Position numbers and translations under genes: made by a program. Below are positions 18,853 to 30,109 of a stretch of 32,223 bases of DNA, one piece after another. The first letter of the stretch is position 1. Each line of letters begins with the position of its first letter. Below the pieces are notes generated by a model that saw nothing but the letters and a program-made list of their open reading frames with translations, ran no database searches and was not told where the DNA came from. The DNA comes from Phallusia fumigata (Eukaryota > Chordata > Ascidiacea > Phlebobranchia > Ascidiidae): assembly GCA_008931825.1 (NCBI GenBank), contig QXVZ01002958.1:1-32223 (forward strand). Reading direction: 5' to 3'.

Positions 18853-21800
18853 CTTGAGAAATCCCCCGATGAACCGTGTTACCGTAACGTTTATTCTTGG
18901 CATGTAAATAACTACGAACTTGGTGTGTAAATAAGGCAAACAATGGGAGTCGCACTTATTACTTCCTTGGATAAATTTGCGTCCAAATCGTCACAGGGAC
19001 TAATTTAGTTTATCCTTTAATGGGTGATAGGAGCCGAAACCGGGTATTTTTCGGGATAATTATACCGCGACAAACGTGTGTACGCGAAAAGGAATATTTC
19101 ACAGGGGACCATAACGATTCGCCAGATATTATTAAGTTACTGGTAATTACCGTAGTGCTTTGCAAAGGTTTGAAATTTATACCCTTAAGGTTTCTCGCCG
19201 GTAAACACATATCGTACGTTCATCTTTGACTAAAGGGTGTTTTCTTGTTGTCTGCGAGAAAAGACATGTAGGAAATGGAAACTGTTAGCCCACTGCTCTT
19301 CACTCAGCAGGTAGTTTGAGAACCGGGCAAATAGACATTTGCTTTTAATTCACTCACTTCCTCGTATAAGTCTTTTCAAAATACATGGGTACTGTGTACA
19401 CAACATCCATTGTCCATATCGACGAAAATTCTCCTTAATCGCCCACACCACAAAATAAAATAAAGTCATTGGACGACCACCTTTCCCTAATATGTTGGCC
19501 TGCGTCCTCCAAATGGCAAATTTAGAATGGTAATGCAGCATTTAAGGGTGATCTTTATCAGTGTTACCCGACCGACACGGTTTTCCCCTCTCGCATGTAA
19601 ATTCTTTTAGTGCGTGTTAACCCGATGATGGCACGATATTGCTTCGCATACCACGCTCCAATGCTTATAATTGTTTGTCTGTTCATTCATGTGGGACGCC
19701 TTTGCCCTCAGTCCCAAGAGAAGGGCATTCACTTTAACACAGAGTGCCAATTATATGCGAGTAGGCTTGTTCTGCTGAAGACCCTGAACAGGCGGTGAAT
19801 TTTATGTGTTGCTGCGTAGTAAACGTGGAAAATATCTTTTATATTTTATCGTTGTCGCGGGGGTCTTTGTCCAACTTCTGGTATTTGCTTATAAATAGGA
19901 GAAAATGGATACGACTCTTGTTAATCTTTACAGCATTTAGCTGAAAACTGCCTTTGGGTTGTGCAAACAAGTGCTATTGTGCCGGCGCAGTGGTGCGAAA
20001 ATTAAGAGCCAGGAAATGGTAAAATACAGTTCCTGCTATTATAAAACGATCTAAATACAAATAACCACAGGCTACTTCCACAAAAGCATGAACAAGTTTG
20101 GGGCCAAAAATTTAACAAAGATAAATTTGTTTACGCCCTAAACACCCCTGGATCAATGTCCGCAACCTCCCAAGTTTTGTAAAAACAAGACCTTTCGAGA
20201 TAATTGGCTTACACGGCTTTATGTACACAAGGCTTTCGAGAAGTTTTTTGGGGGGCCCTAAAAAAGCTTAACACCTGACAATGGTGGGCGCCACAAACGA
20301 CATAAAAATCAACGGTTTTGAATTCAAAACACGACCCAAGGACAACACGTTCCGTTGGTAAGTGGTTTATTTGCAAACAGCCAGTACAAAAACAAGGCTT
20401 GAAACAAATGCTCCCTGCTCGAAATTATTACGCAGCACTACANCTTGAGAAATCCCCCGATGAACCGTGTTACAGTAACGTTTATTCTTGGCATGTAAAT
20501 AACTACGAACTTGGCATGTAAATAAGGCAAACAATTATTACTTCCTTGGATCAATTTGCGTCCAAATCGTCACAGGGACTAATTTAGTTTATCCTTTAAT
20601 AGGTGAAAGGAGCCGAAACCGGGAATTTTTCGGGATAATCATACCGCGACAAACGTGTGTACGCGAAAAGGAATATTTCACAGGGGACCATAACGATTCG
20701 CCAGATATTATTAAGTTACTTGTAATTACCGTAGTGCTTTGCAAAGGTTTGAAATTTATACCCTTAAGGTTTCCCGCCGGGAAACACATATCGTACGTTC
20801 ATCTTTGACTAAAGGGTACTTTCTTGTTGTCTGCGAGGAAAGACATGTAGGAAATGGAAACTGTTAGCCCTCTGCTCTTCACTCAGCAGGTAGTTTGAGA
20901 ACCGGGCAAATAGACATTTGCTTTTAATTCACTCAGCACTTTCTCGTATAAGTCATTTAAAAATACCTGGGTACTATGTACACAACGCCCATTGTCCATA
21001 TCGACGAAAATTCTCCTTAATCGCCCACACCACAAAATAAAATAAAGTCATTGAACGACCACCTTTCCCTAATATGTCGGCCTGCGTCCTCCAAATGGCA
21101 AATTTTGAATGATAATGCAGCATTTAAGGGTGATCTTTATCAGTGTTACCCGACCGACACGGTTTTCCCCTCTCGCATGTAAATTCTTTTAGTGCGTGTC
21201 AACCCAATGATGCCACGATATCGCTTCGCATACCACGCTCCAATGCTTATAATTGTTTGTCTGTTCATTCATGTGGGACGCCTGTGCCCTCAGTCCCAAG
21301 AGAAGGGCATTCACTTTATCACAGAGTGCCAATTATATGCGAGTAGGCTTGTTCTGCTGAAGACCCTGAACAGGCGGTGAATTTTATGTGTTGCTGCGTA
21401 GCAAACGTGGAAAATATCTCTTATATTTTATCGTTGTCGCGGGGGTCTTTGTTCAACTTCTGGTATTTGCTTATAAATAGGAGAAAATGGATACGCCTCT
21501 TGTTAATCTTTACAGCATTGTGCTGAAAACTGCCTTTGGGTTGTGCAAACAGGTGCTATTGTGCCGGCGCAGTGGTGCGAAAATTTATAGCCAGGAAATG
21601 GTAAAATACAGTTCCTGCTATTATAAAACGATCTAAATACAAATAACCACAGGCTACTTCCACAAAAGCATGAACAAGTTTTGGGCCAAAAATTTAACAA
21701 AGATAAATTAGTTTACGCCCTAAACACCCCTGGATCAATGTCCGCAACCTCCCAAGTTTTGTAAAAACAAGACCTTTCGAGATAATTGGCTTACACGGCT

Positions 21801-22024
21801 TTATGTACACAAGGCTTTCGAGAAGTTTTTTGGGGGGCCCTAAAAAAGCTTAACACCTGACAATGGTGGGCGCCACAAACGACATAAAAATCAACGGTTT
21901 TGAATTCAAAACACGACCCAAGGACAACACGTTCCGTTGGTAAGTGGTTTATTTGCAAACAGCCAGTACAAAAACAAGGCTTGAAACAAATGCTCCCTGC
22001 TCGAAATTATTACGCAGCACTACA
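18853..22024. repeat. About 1.6-kb near-identical direct duplication around a single N
   Basis: Copy 1 is 18853-20442 and copy 2 is 20444-22024, with N at 20443. Differences are substitutions and short indels, such as about 10 extra bases in copy 1 near 18945. Open frames inside (for example 19610-19798 and 21192-21380) differ by amino acid changes between the copies and are not supported as genes. Confidence 0.93.
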
Positions 22025-22342
22025 GTAACAAACATGTGCTCACAAACAATTTGCAATTCCTGTGTCATGATATAATATTTCAGGCAGAAAGGTACGTAAT
22101 CATTTTTTATCCTGCATGAAACGTTTACATAGTTCCAAACGGTGCACGTTTTGGTAATCATTCCAGACAACGAGAAACCATAGGTGAATTCTGGTTAGAA
22201 ACAGCTAAGTATGGGCATAAGGCCATCAGAGAGTAAAATTCAGTAACACCAATACAATGTGTTAGCGGTATATAGGAGTACATAACGGCGGTGGATCTAC
22301 AGTTAGTGGGAGTCGTTCACAGCCGCCTGGAACTGGTTAAAA

Positions 22343-22669
22343 CTAAACGCGAGCCATTGACGCTCCGGCGACGCCGGGCCCATCCAGCACTTCCTGGCGA
22401 TCCTGGATGATGGCACAGAACGGACAGAAGAAGTGGAGGCAGAAGTCACCCAGGCCCGAACCTTCAATGCCCTTCTGTGCACGGACTTTTCCTCTCACGA
22501 TACCTCCAGCGATGCAACCGGTAAACATCCAAGCGAGGCCGCACATAAGGCATGATTCGCCAACTGCCTCTGCGGTTTTGCCCACTGTGTAGCATGGAAC
22601 AAAGTAGGTAATGATGCACAACGTGCAGTTGTCGAAGCATCCGAAGAGTCCATGCTTGAATTCACCCAT
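22343..22669 (-). CDS. PLAC8-family protein, single exon
   Basis: A complete 108-residue ORF with the cysteine-rich PLAC8 domain spanning about residues 4-95. Visible features in order: GLFGCFDNCTLC (7-18), PCYTVGKTAE (25-34), CLMCGLAWMF (40-49) within a hydrophobic segment that runs to about residue 58, VRGKVRAQKGIEG (58-70), DFCLHFFCPFC (75-85) and the typical QDRQEV end motif (89-94), followed by a short PG/A-rich tail. PLAC8 proteins are small, membrane-associated or cytoplasmic, with varied roles (cell number and size control in plants, ion handling); the role here cannot be deduced. The start is the first ATG; the preceding ttaaaaccacagca could be a splice or trans-splice acceptor. The gene has no intron, which suggests a retrocopy or an intron-poor paralogue. 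An AATAAA on the minus strand lies near 21950. Confidence 0.88.
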   Translation of the reverse strand: MGEFKHGLFGCFDNCTLCIITYFVPCYTVGKTAEAVGESCLMCGLAWMFTGCIAGGIVRGKVRAQKGIEGSGLGDFCLHFFCPFCAIIQDRQEVLDGPGVAGASMARV

Positions 22670-23990
22670 TGCTGTGGTTTTAACTGGCGTTTACGTAACT
22701 GTACAAGTAAAAACTATGCAGGTTTTTTGCACAATTCTGTAGATGAAAAACAAAACATGATTTAGCAAAAGCTTTTCCAAAGTGCCTTTGGCCGTTGTTA
22801 CAAAGTCTGCAAAACAAGTCTATGTTAACGTTTCCTAATATCCATCTATAAAAAAGTCCATGTTTTTGCAATGCTGTCAGTATTTTGCGCAAACCACGAA
22901 TTCCGGAAACGCTGATTACCAGGCGTAAATCATTAGCCGCCATACATCGTCCTGACAGGCACAGCAAGTCAATAACACCATACGTTACCTTTCAAATATA
23001 TCCTATTTTGTTTATATTTCGAGCAAAAGGTATATCACCACATTGCAATAATTTGACCGAGCACAAATTAAACAGAACAGAAAGGTTGAAACTACGATCA
23101 AATAACAACAAACATGGGGTAGACGTGCTTTTCAAATCACTTAGCTAGGCATTTCAGAATCGGATTCAAATTTCTAAAGTGTCACTTATGTCGTCTGGCA
23201 AATCTATTGTTGTTTCAGCATAAGACTTTTCTTGTGCACAGTTCAACTGTTGCAGGAACAACAAAAGCCACAACATAATCACTTGCCTTAACGTGCTGTC
23301 CTACTCTAGTGCGGAATGCTGTTACAGTTAAGTGCTGGCTGTGCTTTAGAAGTTCACTTGCGATTTGTCAACAGCCACAGGGCACGTTGTCTTGCGCTAG
23401 CATATCTCTGTCATCAGGCAGTCGTCATTCAAGTCTGTATACTGCTGGCCATAAATTGAAAATGTCGGGTTACTTTTTGTTTTGTATTTGTCAGCAACGG
23501 TCAGCGCGTACATCCTAATAAAATTCTAAAAAAATCTTGCACTTTTGTTGCTGTACCATACGGAATTTTTTATAGTTTGCCATCACTGTTTGGTTAATTA
23601 CATTATGCAGAAACGTGTCATGATCTTTACTGAAGTAATTATTTTGATAAAATACATAAAATTCCTACAGTTCGTATTTCTGCCTTGTGAGAAACTACCT
23701 TGTTGGCACGATCAAAAACAAACTTTTTGCATAATTTACAAAAACATTGTAAATTTTTTTACGGCACATGTGCACAAAACACACAGTAAGGTCATAAAGC
23801 AAACCTGTCAATCGCCAACAAGAAAATTATCACAAGTATTCCAGTATTACCCAACATAGCTAAGCCAACATCACTTTTAAAGAGTTCTAGCAATAACAAA
23901 CGCCTGATTCAAGTCAACTAAGATGCCTACAACTTTTTTTAAAAACAGTGCCCATCAAAAAAATTACCTACCAACCCAATCTCAAGATAA
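22670..23990. other. Non-coding stretch upstream of the PLAC8 gene
   Basis: No recognised gene or RNA. Several short open frames on both strands lack any familiar motif. It should contain the PLAC8 promoter, but no core promoter element is distinct enough to call. Confidence 0.4.
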
Positions 23991-23997
23991 ATAATAC

Positions 23998-24128
23998 TGA
24001 TCGACTTGTTGCAGCAGTCGCGTTGCAGAAGTGAACAGGCACCCGACACGATCCTCCGTTAGGGCGTCGCCGTTTACGTCACTGCGCGTCACTGGAGTGA
24101 AAAACACTCTTGTTCCACATTGGTCCAT
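23998..24128 (-). CDS. Possible gephyrin first coding exon (weak)
   Basis: An open frame starting at an ATG (24128) reads MDQCGTRVFFTPVTRSDVNG then DALTEDRVG. The spacing SD-x5-L-x-EDR-x-G equals that of the G-domain N-terminus (VLTVSDSCFRNLAEDRSG). Possible donors are CAACAA|gtcgat (24006) and GATCA|gtatta (23998); neither is strong. The segment that should follow, with a VPDE-like motif, was not found between here and 15623. A PLAC8 gene would then lie inside the intron. This may be a chance match. Confidence 0.3.
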
Positions 24129-27100
24129 TGAGTACCGACCCTCTGTCTTGCCTCGCTGATTCCATTCACCCCAACGAATCATACAATTACACGTTCTTCG
24201 AGTTGGTTTTACTGAGCGTAGACCCGGCAGACCTCTCAGGCACGACTCCCTTTTTTCCGTGCCATGAAATAACGCTGTTTGTTTTAATACTATTGTGCTT
24301 AAGTTCTGTAAGACCCACATTTTTTGTTGCCTAGACGCGTAGAAACGCCGACGGCGGCTCTCGGGTGAGTAAGTTCAATGCGTGGTGCTACATACCTAAC
24401 CGACTCGAGCATCAAATATTTAAACGGAGTGTAATACCGAAAGTGAAAATTAAAACACGTTTTTACACGCATAGCTAAAGCGTACGGAAAAGCCGGTTGC
24501 TGTCAAGTTACTGTTGTTTCGTCCAATTTTGCCTACAACAACACCTTTTACACGAACGTAAACTGATGTGCACCGATTATTTGAAAACATGCACATGCTG
24601 TTGTTTTGCAAAACAAAACACGACAATTTTTACAGCGGAAGCGAGTTTCTACTTTTCACTTCCACCTATAAACACCGCGACTCATCAAAAAATTCAATGT
24701 AATCAGTAAACACGTAACTAAAGCTATTCAATTGTAGGCGCTGAATGAGCGTTAAGTGGCATATCACTTTACTGCCGTTACGACTGTGGTAGAAGCTTTT
24801 TCTTTGTTTGTTTTTTTTCAAAAAACGTATGACCGTTTATATAAATCAAAACAAGTTTTGTTTTTTCAACAGCAGAATAACGGGCGCTCCGAGGCTGGTA
24901 TGTATGAAAACTGTCTTACTGTAGGTGGCATTTGAAACTTAATACCAACACAAAAGCCGGTAAACGTGTCTGTAAGAACGAAAAAACTTCCCGCACAAAT
25001 TCGCTTGGCGGCTTGTCACTTCCTCTAAAGATTGTTTCATAGCTAATTGCGCAAAAACGGGAGTTCTGTGCTGTGAGTCAAACACAGTTACACAGAATTG
25101 ACTGGCAGCGGACGCCCACGCGCGCCTGTCAACTTTTGGGCATCGAAAACAAGGAAGCACTTGTCGGCACATATTTCACATGGGTGTGCTGCGCTGATGC
25201 GTTTGGATTTGATTAAATTTTGCCCTGCACATTGTCAGGTTCTTTCGGCAACAACAAACAGGGAAAATGCCGGCTAATTGGACTTTTATAGACTTTTATT
25301 GTCATAGGTAAAGTCTAATTTAATTAAGGTGACGATGGCAACAGCGGTCGTGAAAACGTTTGCATAACGCTGTTTTTACCAAACAAAAGCTTTATGCCAT
25401 TAATGTTTTTAATTGGGCTGTTTTTTAGGTTCATATTTGTGTTTCTAAAGAATCGAAACTACAACAGTAGAAACGCGCGTTTGAACCCTGGAGACACAAA
25501 AAAGTAAAATGTCTGCTGACATGTTCGTGTGCACTGTGATTAAACAGTCGGCGACCATCTTACTCTCCTCTGACCTTTTTTTGTGTAAAAACCCAGTATT
25601 ACCAGGCTTGAAATCAGCCACTTCCTTTAAAATTGATTGAGGTGAATAAATAGTAGCTAGACTCCGGTACAAAGATGTTTACGATTCTCGTTGCGCAACG
25701 TTGCACAGTGGAACGCCGAGAACTGGACAATTTCACAGCCGTGACATTCTCGTTATCGGAGCGTGTGTAGGCAATAATGAATTTCACCTCAGTTGCTAGT
25801 TGCCAGGCAAAACCGCCTGCAGCGAAATGGCGATGGTGCGTTTTGCGTTAAGTGATAAGCTTCTTCCTCTTGTTTTTGCCTCAGGCGCTTAATGTACTAA
25901 ACAATGGTTAGGGTTTCAGTTTTTCAACCCAATTTCCTGGTATTGTTTGCAAACGCAATAGTTGTTTAGTGTTTTTGTGGTACGGCGTATCGAGCTTTAT
26001 CGACACAAAGTTTCAACACACCAGGTTGCGGCCTAAATAGTGGTTTTTCCCATTGCCACCAAGTACCTTCACATTACCCCTTGTGTAGTTGTCACATAAA
26101 AAAGACACCAACAAAATGTATCNCGTTTGCATAACGTTGTTTTTACCAAACACAAGCTTTATGCCATTAATGTTTTTAATTGGGCTGTTTTTTAGGTTCA
26201 TGTTTGTGTTTCTAAAGAATCGAAACTACAACAGTAGAAACTCGCGTTAAATTTTCTAGTGTTTTAAGGTTTGAACCCTGGAGACACAGAAAAGTAAAAT
26301 GTCTGCTGACATGTTCGTGTGCACTGTGATTAAACAGCCGGCGACCATCTTACTCTCCTCTGACCTTTTTTTGTGTAAAAACCCAGTATTACCAGGCTTG
26401 AAATCAGCCACTACCTTTAAAATTGATTGAGGTGTATAAATAGTAGATAGACTCCGGTACAAAGATGTTTACGATTCTCGTTGCGCAACGTTGCACAGTG
26501 GAACGCCGGGAACTGGACAATTTCACAGCCGTGACATTCTCGTTATCGGAGAGTGTGTAGGCAATAATGAATTTCACCTCAGTTGGTAGTTGCCAGGCAA
26601 AACCGCCTGCAGCGAAATGGCGATGGTGCGTTTTACGTTAAGTGATAAGCTTCTTCCTCTTGTTTTTGCCTCAGGCGCTTAATGTACTAAACAATGGTAA
26701 GGGTTTCAGTTTTTCAACCCAATTTCCTGGTATTGTTTGCAAACGCAATAGTTGTTTAGTGTTTTTGTGGTACGGCGTATCGAGCTTTATGGACACAAAG
26801 TTTCAACACACCAGGTTGCGGCCTAAATAGTGGTTTCTCCCATTGCCACCAAGTACCTTCACATTACCCCTTGTGTAGTTGCCACAGGTCACATAAAAAA
26901 GACACCAACAAAATGTATCACTGTCTTTCAGGCCTGAAAAAGCGTAATTGCGAATTTGAGCCAACCTTCCAAGCACTCATCTGCAGTAAGACGTGGGTGT
27001 AGCCCATTATGTAATTCGAGCCCACCGTAGTAGCTCGGAAAGAGGCAAATTAACAGTGGAACACGGTTTTCCGGAGTTCAGTAAGCCGAACATCTCACTA

Positions 27101-27872
27101 ACCGACACGAATTACCAAGAAACGGATACCCCCTATGTATTGCAGGGCTGTGCGAATTGTGGGACGCAGCAGCATTTTACAAGACCCGTGGCTGCGGTTT
27201 CTGATTGTGTGGCACGTGACCCGCTAAAGTTAGAATTAAGCTTTTGGGTTGAAGCCACTTTCGACTTCACGCGAAAGCCTTCCATGGAACTTTATTTACC
27301 GCCAAGAAGAAAGAGTCCCTGGTACTGACGCAACACAAATTCCGTTAGGCTGATAAGATCGTTGTGCAGCCGTGTATTCGCACTCGAGATTTATGGTTAA
27401 CAACTTCGGGAAAAAGAACGCCGGCTCGCGGGGGTCTTTCTAATTAAAATTGGCCCCCACAAAAAGGGTTTGACACCTTATTACAATGTTTTGTTACCCA
27501 CGACTCACCCGTTGTTAAACACCGACAAAATATTCTTGAAACAAATCTTGCAAACACATCAAGTTAAGAAATTTCGAGAAGTTATCAAGAAATCGAGATT
27601 CAAAACAATAATAGATCGGTGAAGAATGTCCAAACTTCACTGCCGTTTCCATAAACCATAAAATAAAAAACAAATCATCGTTAGCTAACTACAAATGTGC
27701 CTGCACTGCGTGCAGTGCGCATGTCCAACATGTGCAATGGTGGTTGCTTTAGGGACCGAAAAGTACCATAGTTTTATATGAACTGCAATACTCTACACGT
27801 ACCTGGTGGATGTACTGCATGCAAGCATGCTCAATCTACACGTTTGTCGGCTTTAACAGAATAACATAAATA
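24129..27872. other. Non-coding stretch with a duplicated block
   Basis: Apart from the 25357-26919 duplication nothing is recognised. A 111-codon plus-strand frame at 26993-27328 begins at GTG, has a stop just upstream, has no ATG until near its end and no recognisable domain. A near-palindrome gcactgcgtgcagtgc sits at 27703-27718. Confidence 0.4.
25357..26919. repeat. About 0.8-kb near-identical direct duplication around a single N
   Basis: Copy 1 is 25357-26122 and copy 2 is 26124-26919, with N at 26123. Copy 2 carries an insertion of about 23 bp near 26250 and of about 7 bp near 26884. Otherwise the copies differ by scattered substitutions. Confidence 0.93.
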
Positions 27873-28037
27873 AGATGGTTCTCAAACTTTTCAACATTAT
27901 TTGCATAGCACGGTCCTCTTGCAGTTTTTTCAATGACTCGCTGACAAATAAAACACGATTTAACTTTACATTAAATTTCAGCTATGCTTTGTGTGTGCCA
28001 CAATCGTTTCGCGGGCATTCTAAAATTGCATCGGACC

Positions 28038-28045
28038 CTCTAGGG
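28038..28045. repeat. Target-site duplication, left copy (ctctaggg)
   Basis: An exact match to 28552-28559 on the other side of the inner hAT element. Confidence 0.88.
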
Positions 28046-28551
28046 CAGTGCTTGTCAACCTTTTTTGGAACAGCACACACTTTTACGTTTACTGAAGAAC
28101 TTGTACACACCAGTCCTCGCAATGCACTAAGCTTATAGAATCATACAAACACAATGCAGCCATTTAATGCGAGCGTTGCTGTTCAATAGAATCATACAAA
28201 CACAATGCTTTATTTAATGCGAGCGTTGCTGTTCAATAGAATCAAACAAACACAATGCAGCCATTTAATGCGAGCGGTGCTGTTGAATTTCATCAGCCAG
28301 TTAGTACCTCACAATAACGATTATCAAGAGAAATATTTGGTTATGATGTCACAAATAGAATATAGTATCTTACAAGCTACGTACACTCCAGTCAGTCTGG
28401 TCATAAACCTGTTAATTTATTGTGATGCCTGATCATAGGCTTATTGAATTGCGGTATCTTGTACACCCCAGTACACCCCATCAAAGTGGTACACCCTTTA
28501 AAATTTCTGGTACACCCTGGGGTGTACAATACACCCGGTTGAAAAGCACTG
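28046..28551. mobile_element. Non-autonomous hAT element (MITE), inner, with 8-bp TSD
   Basis: The left end is cagtgcttgtcaacc and the right end is the reverse complement of cagtgcttttcaacc, giving 15-bp terminal inverted repeats with one mismatch. The flanks are ctctaggg at 28038-28045 and again at 28552-28559, a perfect 8-bp target-site duplication, which is the hAT hallmark. The 506-bp body has no transposase ORF and carries three copies of a 51-bp repeat. The right part contains GTACACCCCA-rich sequence. Confidence 0.88.
28136..28287. repeat. Three tandem copies of a 50/51-bp unit inside the inner hAT element
   Basis: The units are 28136-28186, 28187-28236 and 28237-28287. Each begins tagaatca and contains caaacacaatgc and aatgcgagcg. 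The middle unit differs around gcagccat and is 1 bp shorter; the third has a few substitutions. Confidence 0.9.
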
Positions 28552-28559
28552 CTCTAGGG
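28552..28559. repeat. Target-site duplication, right copy (ctctaggg)
   Basis: An exact match to 28038-28045. Confidence 0.88.
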
Positions 28560-28586
28560 GACCGGGGACCTATTTGAGAACCACTA

Positions 28587-29832
28587 AAATTTACATACAC
28601 AGCGAGTTCTGTACGTTTTGACTAAGGTATATTCGGCGCTCTAGTTCACCGCTATTATTTTTATAAAGGTTTGACAACTTAAACAATGCAACCATTCCAC
28701 ATCTACACTAAACAAACATTAATCTCGGCAATTTATCGTCTTTCGCGATGTCTGCGCTTGCAGTAAATTCAATGTTGCACTTCTTTAGCAGTTTTGCACC
28801 CAGAGATTCAGCATTACGCTTCACACGACAGCACTCTAGCGTAATCAGCATCTGTTTCCAGGCTTGGTTTGGACGTTTTGTCGCAAAACATGACGCTGCT
28901 GTCAGCTAAAGTCACGAAGTGCGTATGTTCGTGAAACAGAGAGGATGTTTTTGTTATTGTGACATCGTTAGACCTTTCAATATCAATGACGCTTTGTCCT
29001 GATTTGTACCACAAATGTCTCTGCTTTGTCGTCGAGATGTAAGACACACCAAATAAAAAGTTACTCAACTGTTTTTTAAAACGATCTTTAAAAAATCGTA
29101 AAAGGAGTTATTACAAGCCCACTCAAGTCCTAAGTCTTTACTGAAGTCAGCTTCAAATTGCCTCCCCCGCATTTTCGTTTGGAGGTTATAAATATTCAAA
29201 AAAGCTTGTTCAGTAAGTACCAGCTTTGTTTTACGGTACTTTGCACTTTTTACATTAAGGACTTTAAGTGCAAAAAAACAAAACCAGTTCCTTCCTACCC
29301 ATAGTACAAAAGACCCATTTACACAGCGCATCCTCATTAGTTTTGGTTACTCTTTCTACAATGGTTTACTTGCGTAAAAGACACCTTAACCAAGTGCAAA
29401 AAATATACAATACGTATAGTAGAACATCCTTTACAACACGGCGATGTATACGTGCTGGATCATTGGAACAAAAAGCTCGCATTAGGCGTAAAGTTCCACA
29501 TTAAGGATATGACATGTTTGATAATGGAGATATTGTTTAGAATCAAAGTGATATAGGGTCTTTTTTAGGTTGCAAAAAATACCTCTCTGTCATAGAGTAC
29601 GAAATCTAAACTAACTACCGCCTGTTACAACATCTGTTTTAACTTTGGCGAGCAATGTTCTTCGTACACGGAAAAATGACAAACATTTTACACCAGACAG
29701 TACCGAGGGTTCCCTTTGGTCTGAGCGAAACCGACTTTCCGAGTCTGGCAATTAAATAGACCCCTTTTTTTAACAGAACGAAAACTGGTTAATTTTTAAT
29801 AAACAACCAAGCCCTTCGCTAGACAAAACATC
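28587..29832. other. Non-coding stretch between the hAT cluster and the PLAC8 pseudogene
   Basis: No gene, RNA or repeat recognised. The minus-strand frames at 28814-29068 and 29065-29337 are short and featureless. Confidence 0.4.
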
Positions 29833-30109
29833 ATGAGTGGCAGTTTCAGACATTTCCTCTTTGAATGTTTCGACAATTTTGGGCTTTGCGTTACGTCCGT
29901 TTATGCCCTTGCCTGTTGTATATGGTCTAACAGCCGAACAACCGGGAAGCAATTGTGTTTTGTGTGGCGCCCTTCTGCTACTCGGAGGCTGCATTCCGCT
30001 TGGAATAGTTCGAGGTGAAGTTCGTGTTCAAAATATAGAAGGCGGAGCTGTCAAAGACCTTTTGACCAGCTGGCTCTTTCCGCACTGTGTGATTGTTGGA
30101 ATGAGCTAG
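29833..30109 (+). pseudogene. PLAC8-family pseudogene with a frameshift
   Basis: The first frame begins at ATG 29833 with MSGSFRHFLFECFDNFGLCV, matching the start of the intact PLAC8 protein at 22343-22669. After about position 29897 the match moves to another frame: VVYGLTAEQPGSNCVLCGAL, then GCIPLGIVRGEVRVQNIEGG and LFPHCVIVG, ending at a stop at 30107-30109. The QDRQEV motif that normally ends the domain is absent, and one or two residues before IEGG are missing. So the copy has a frameshift, a small deletion and a truncated end. It lies on the opposite strand about 7 kb from the intact gene. A sequencing error could explain the frameshift alone, but not the other defects. Confidence 0.8.

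Larger units (their letters stand above)
27873..28586. mobile_element. Older hAT (Charlie-like) MITE, interrupted by the inner element
   Basis: The left end agatggttctcaaactttt and the right end (ttgagaaccacta, reverse complement tagtggttctcaa) form degenerate inverted repeats of the type CAGTGGTTCTCAAA known from Charlie/MER5-like hAT elements. GGTCC-type sequence inside both ends (cacggtcctc; ccggggaccta) also fits. Removing the inner element leaves a body of about 200 bp. No clear 8-bp target-site duplication remains, which suggests age. Confidence 0.6.

Noticed and set aside
19610-21380. 62-codon ORF (MRVNPMM...) preserved in both copies of the 1.6-kb duplication
   Set aside because: Preservation reflects the allelic duplication, and the few differences change amino acids rather than being synonymous.
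21870-21900. tggcgccc on the minus strand resembling a retroviral-type primer binding site
   Set aside because: No LTR end, no second LTR and no gag or pol coding nearby; the motif is too short alone.
22075-22150. Minus-strand segment IKNDYVPFCLKYYIMTQELQ as the missing gephyrin exon
   Set aside because: Phases would fit, but the residues do not match the family and the donor is weak.
23220-23300. Minus-strand segment YVVAFVVPATVEL as the missing gephyrin G-domain exon
   Set aside because: It lacks the VPDE core, is too short, and its splice borders are poor.
26993-27328. 111-codon plus-strand ORF
   Set aside because: GTG start, a stop immediately upstream, no ATG until near the end, and no recognisable domain or splice logic.
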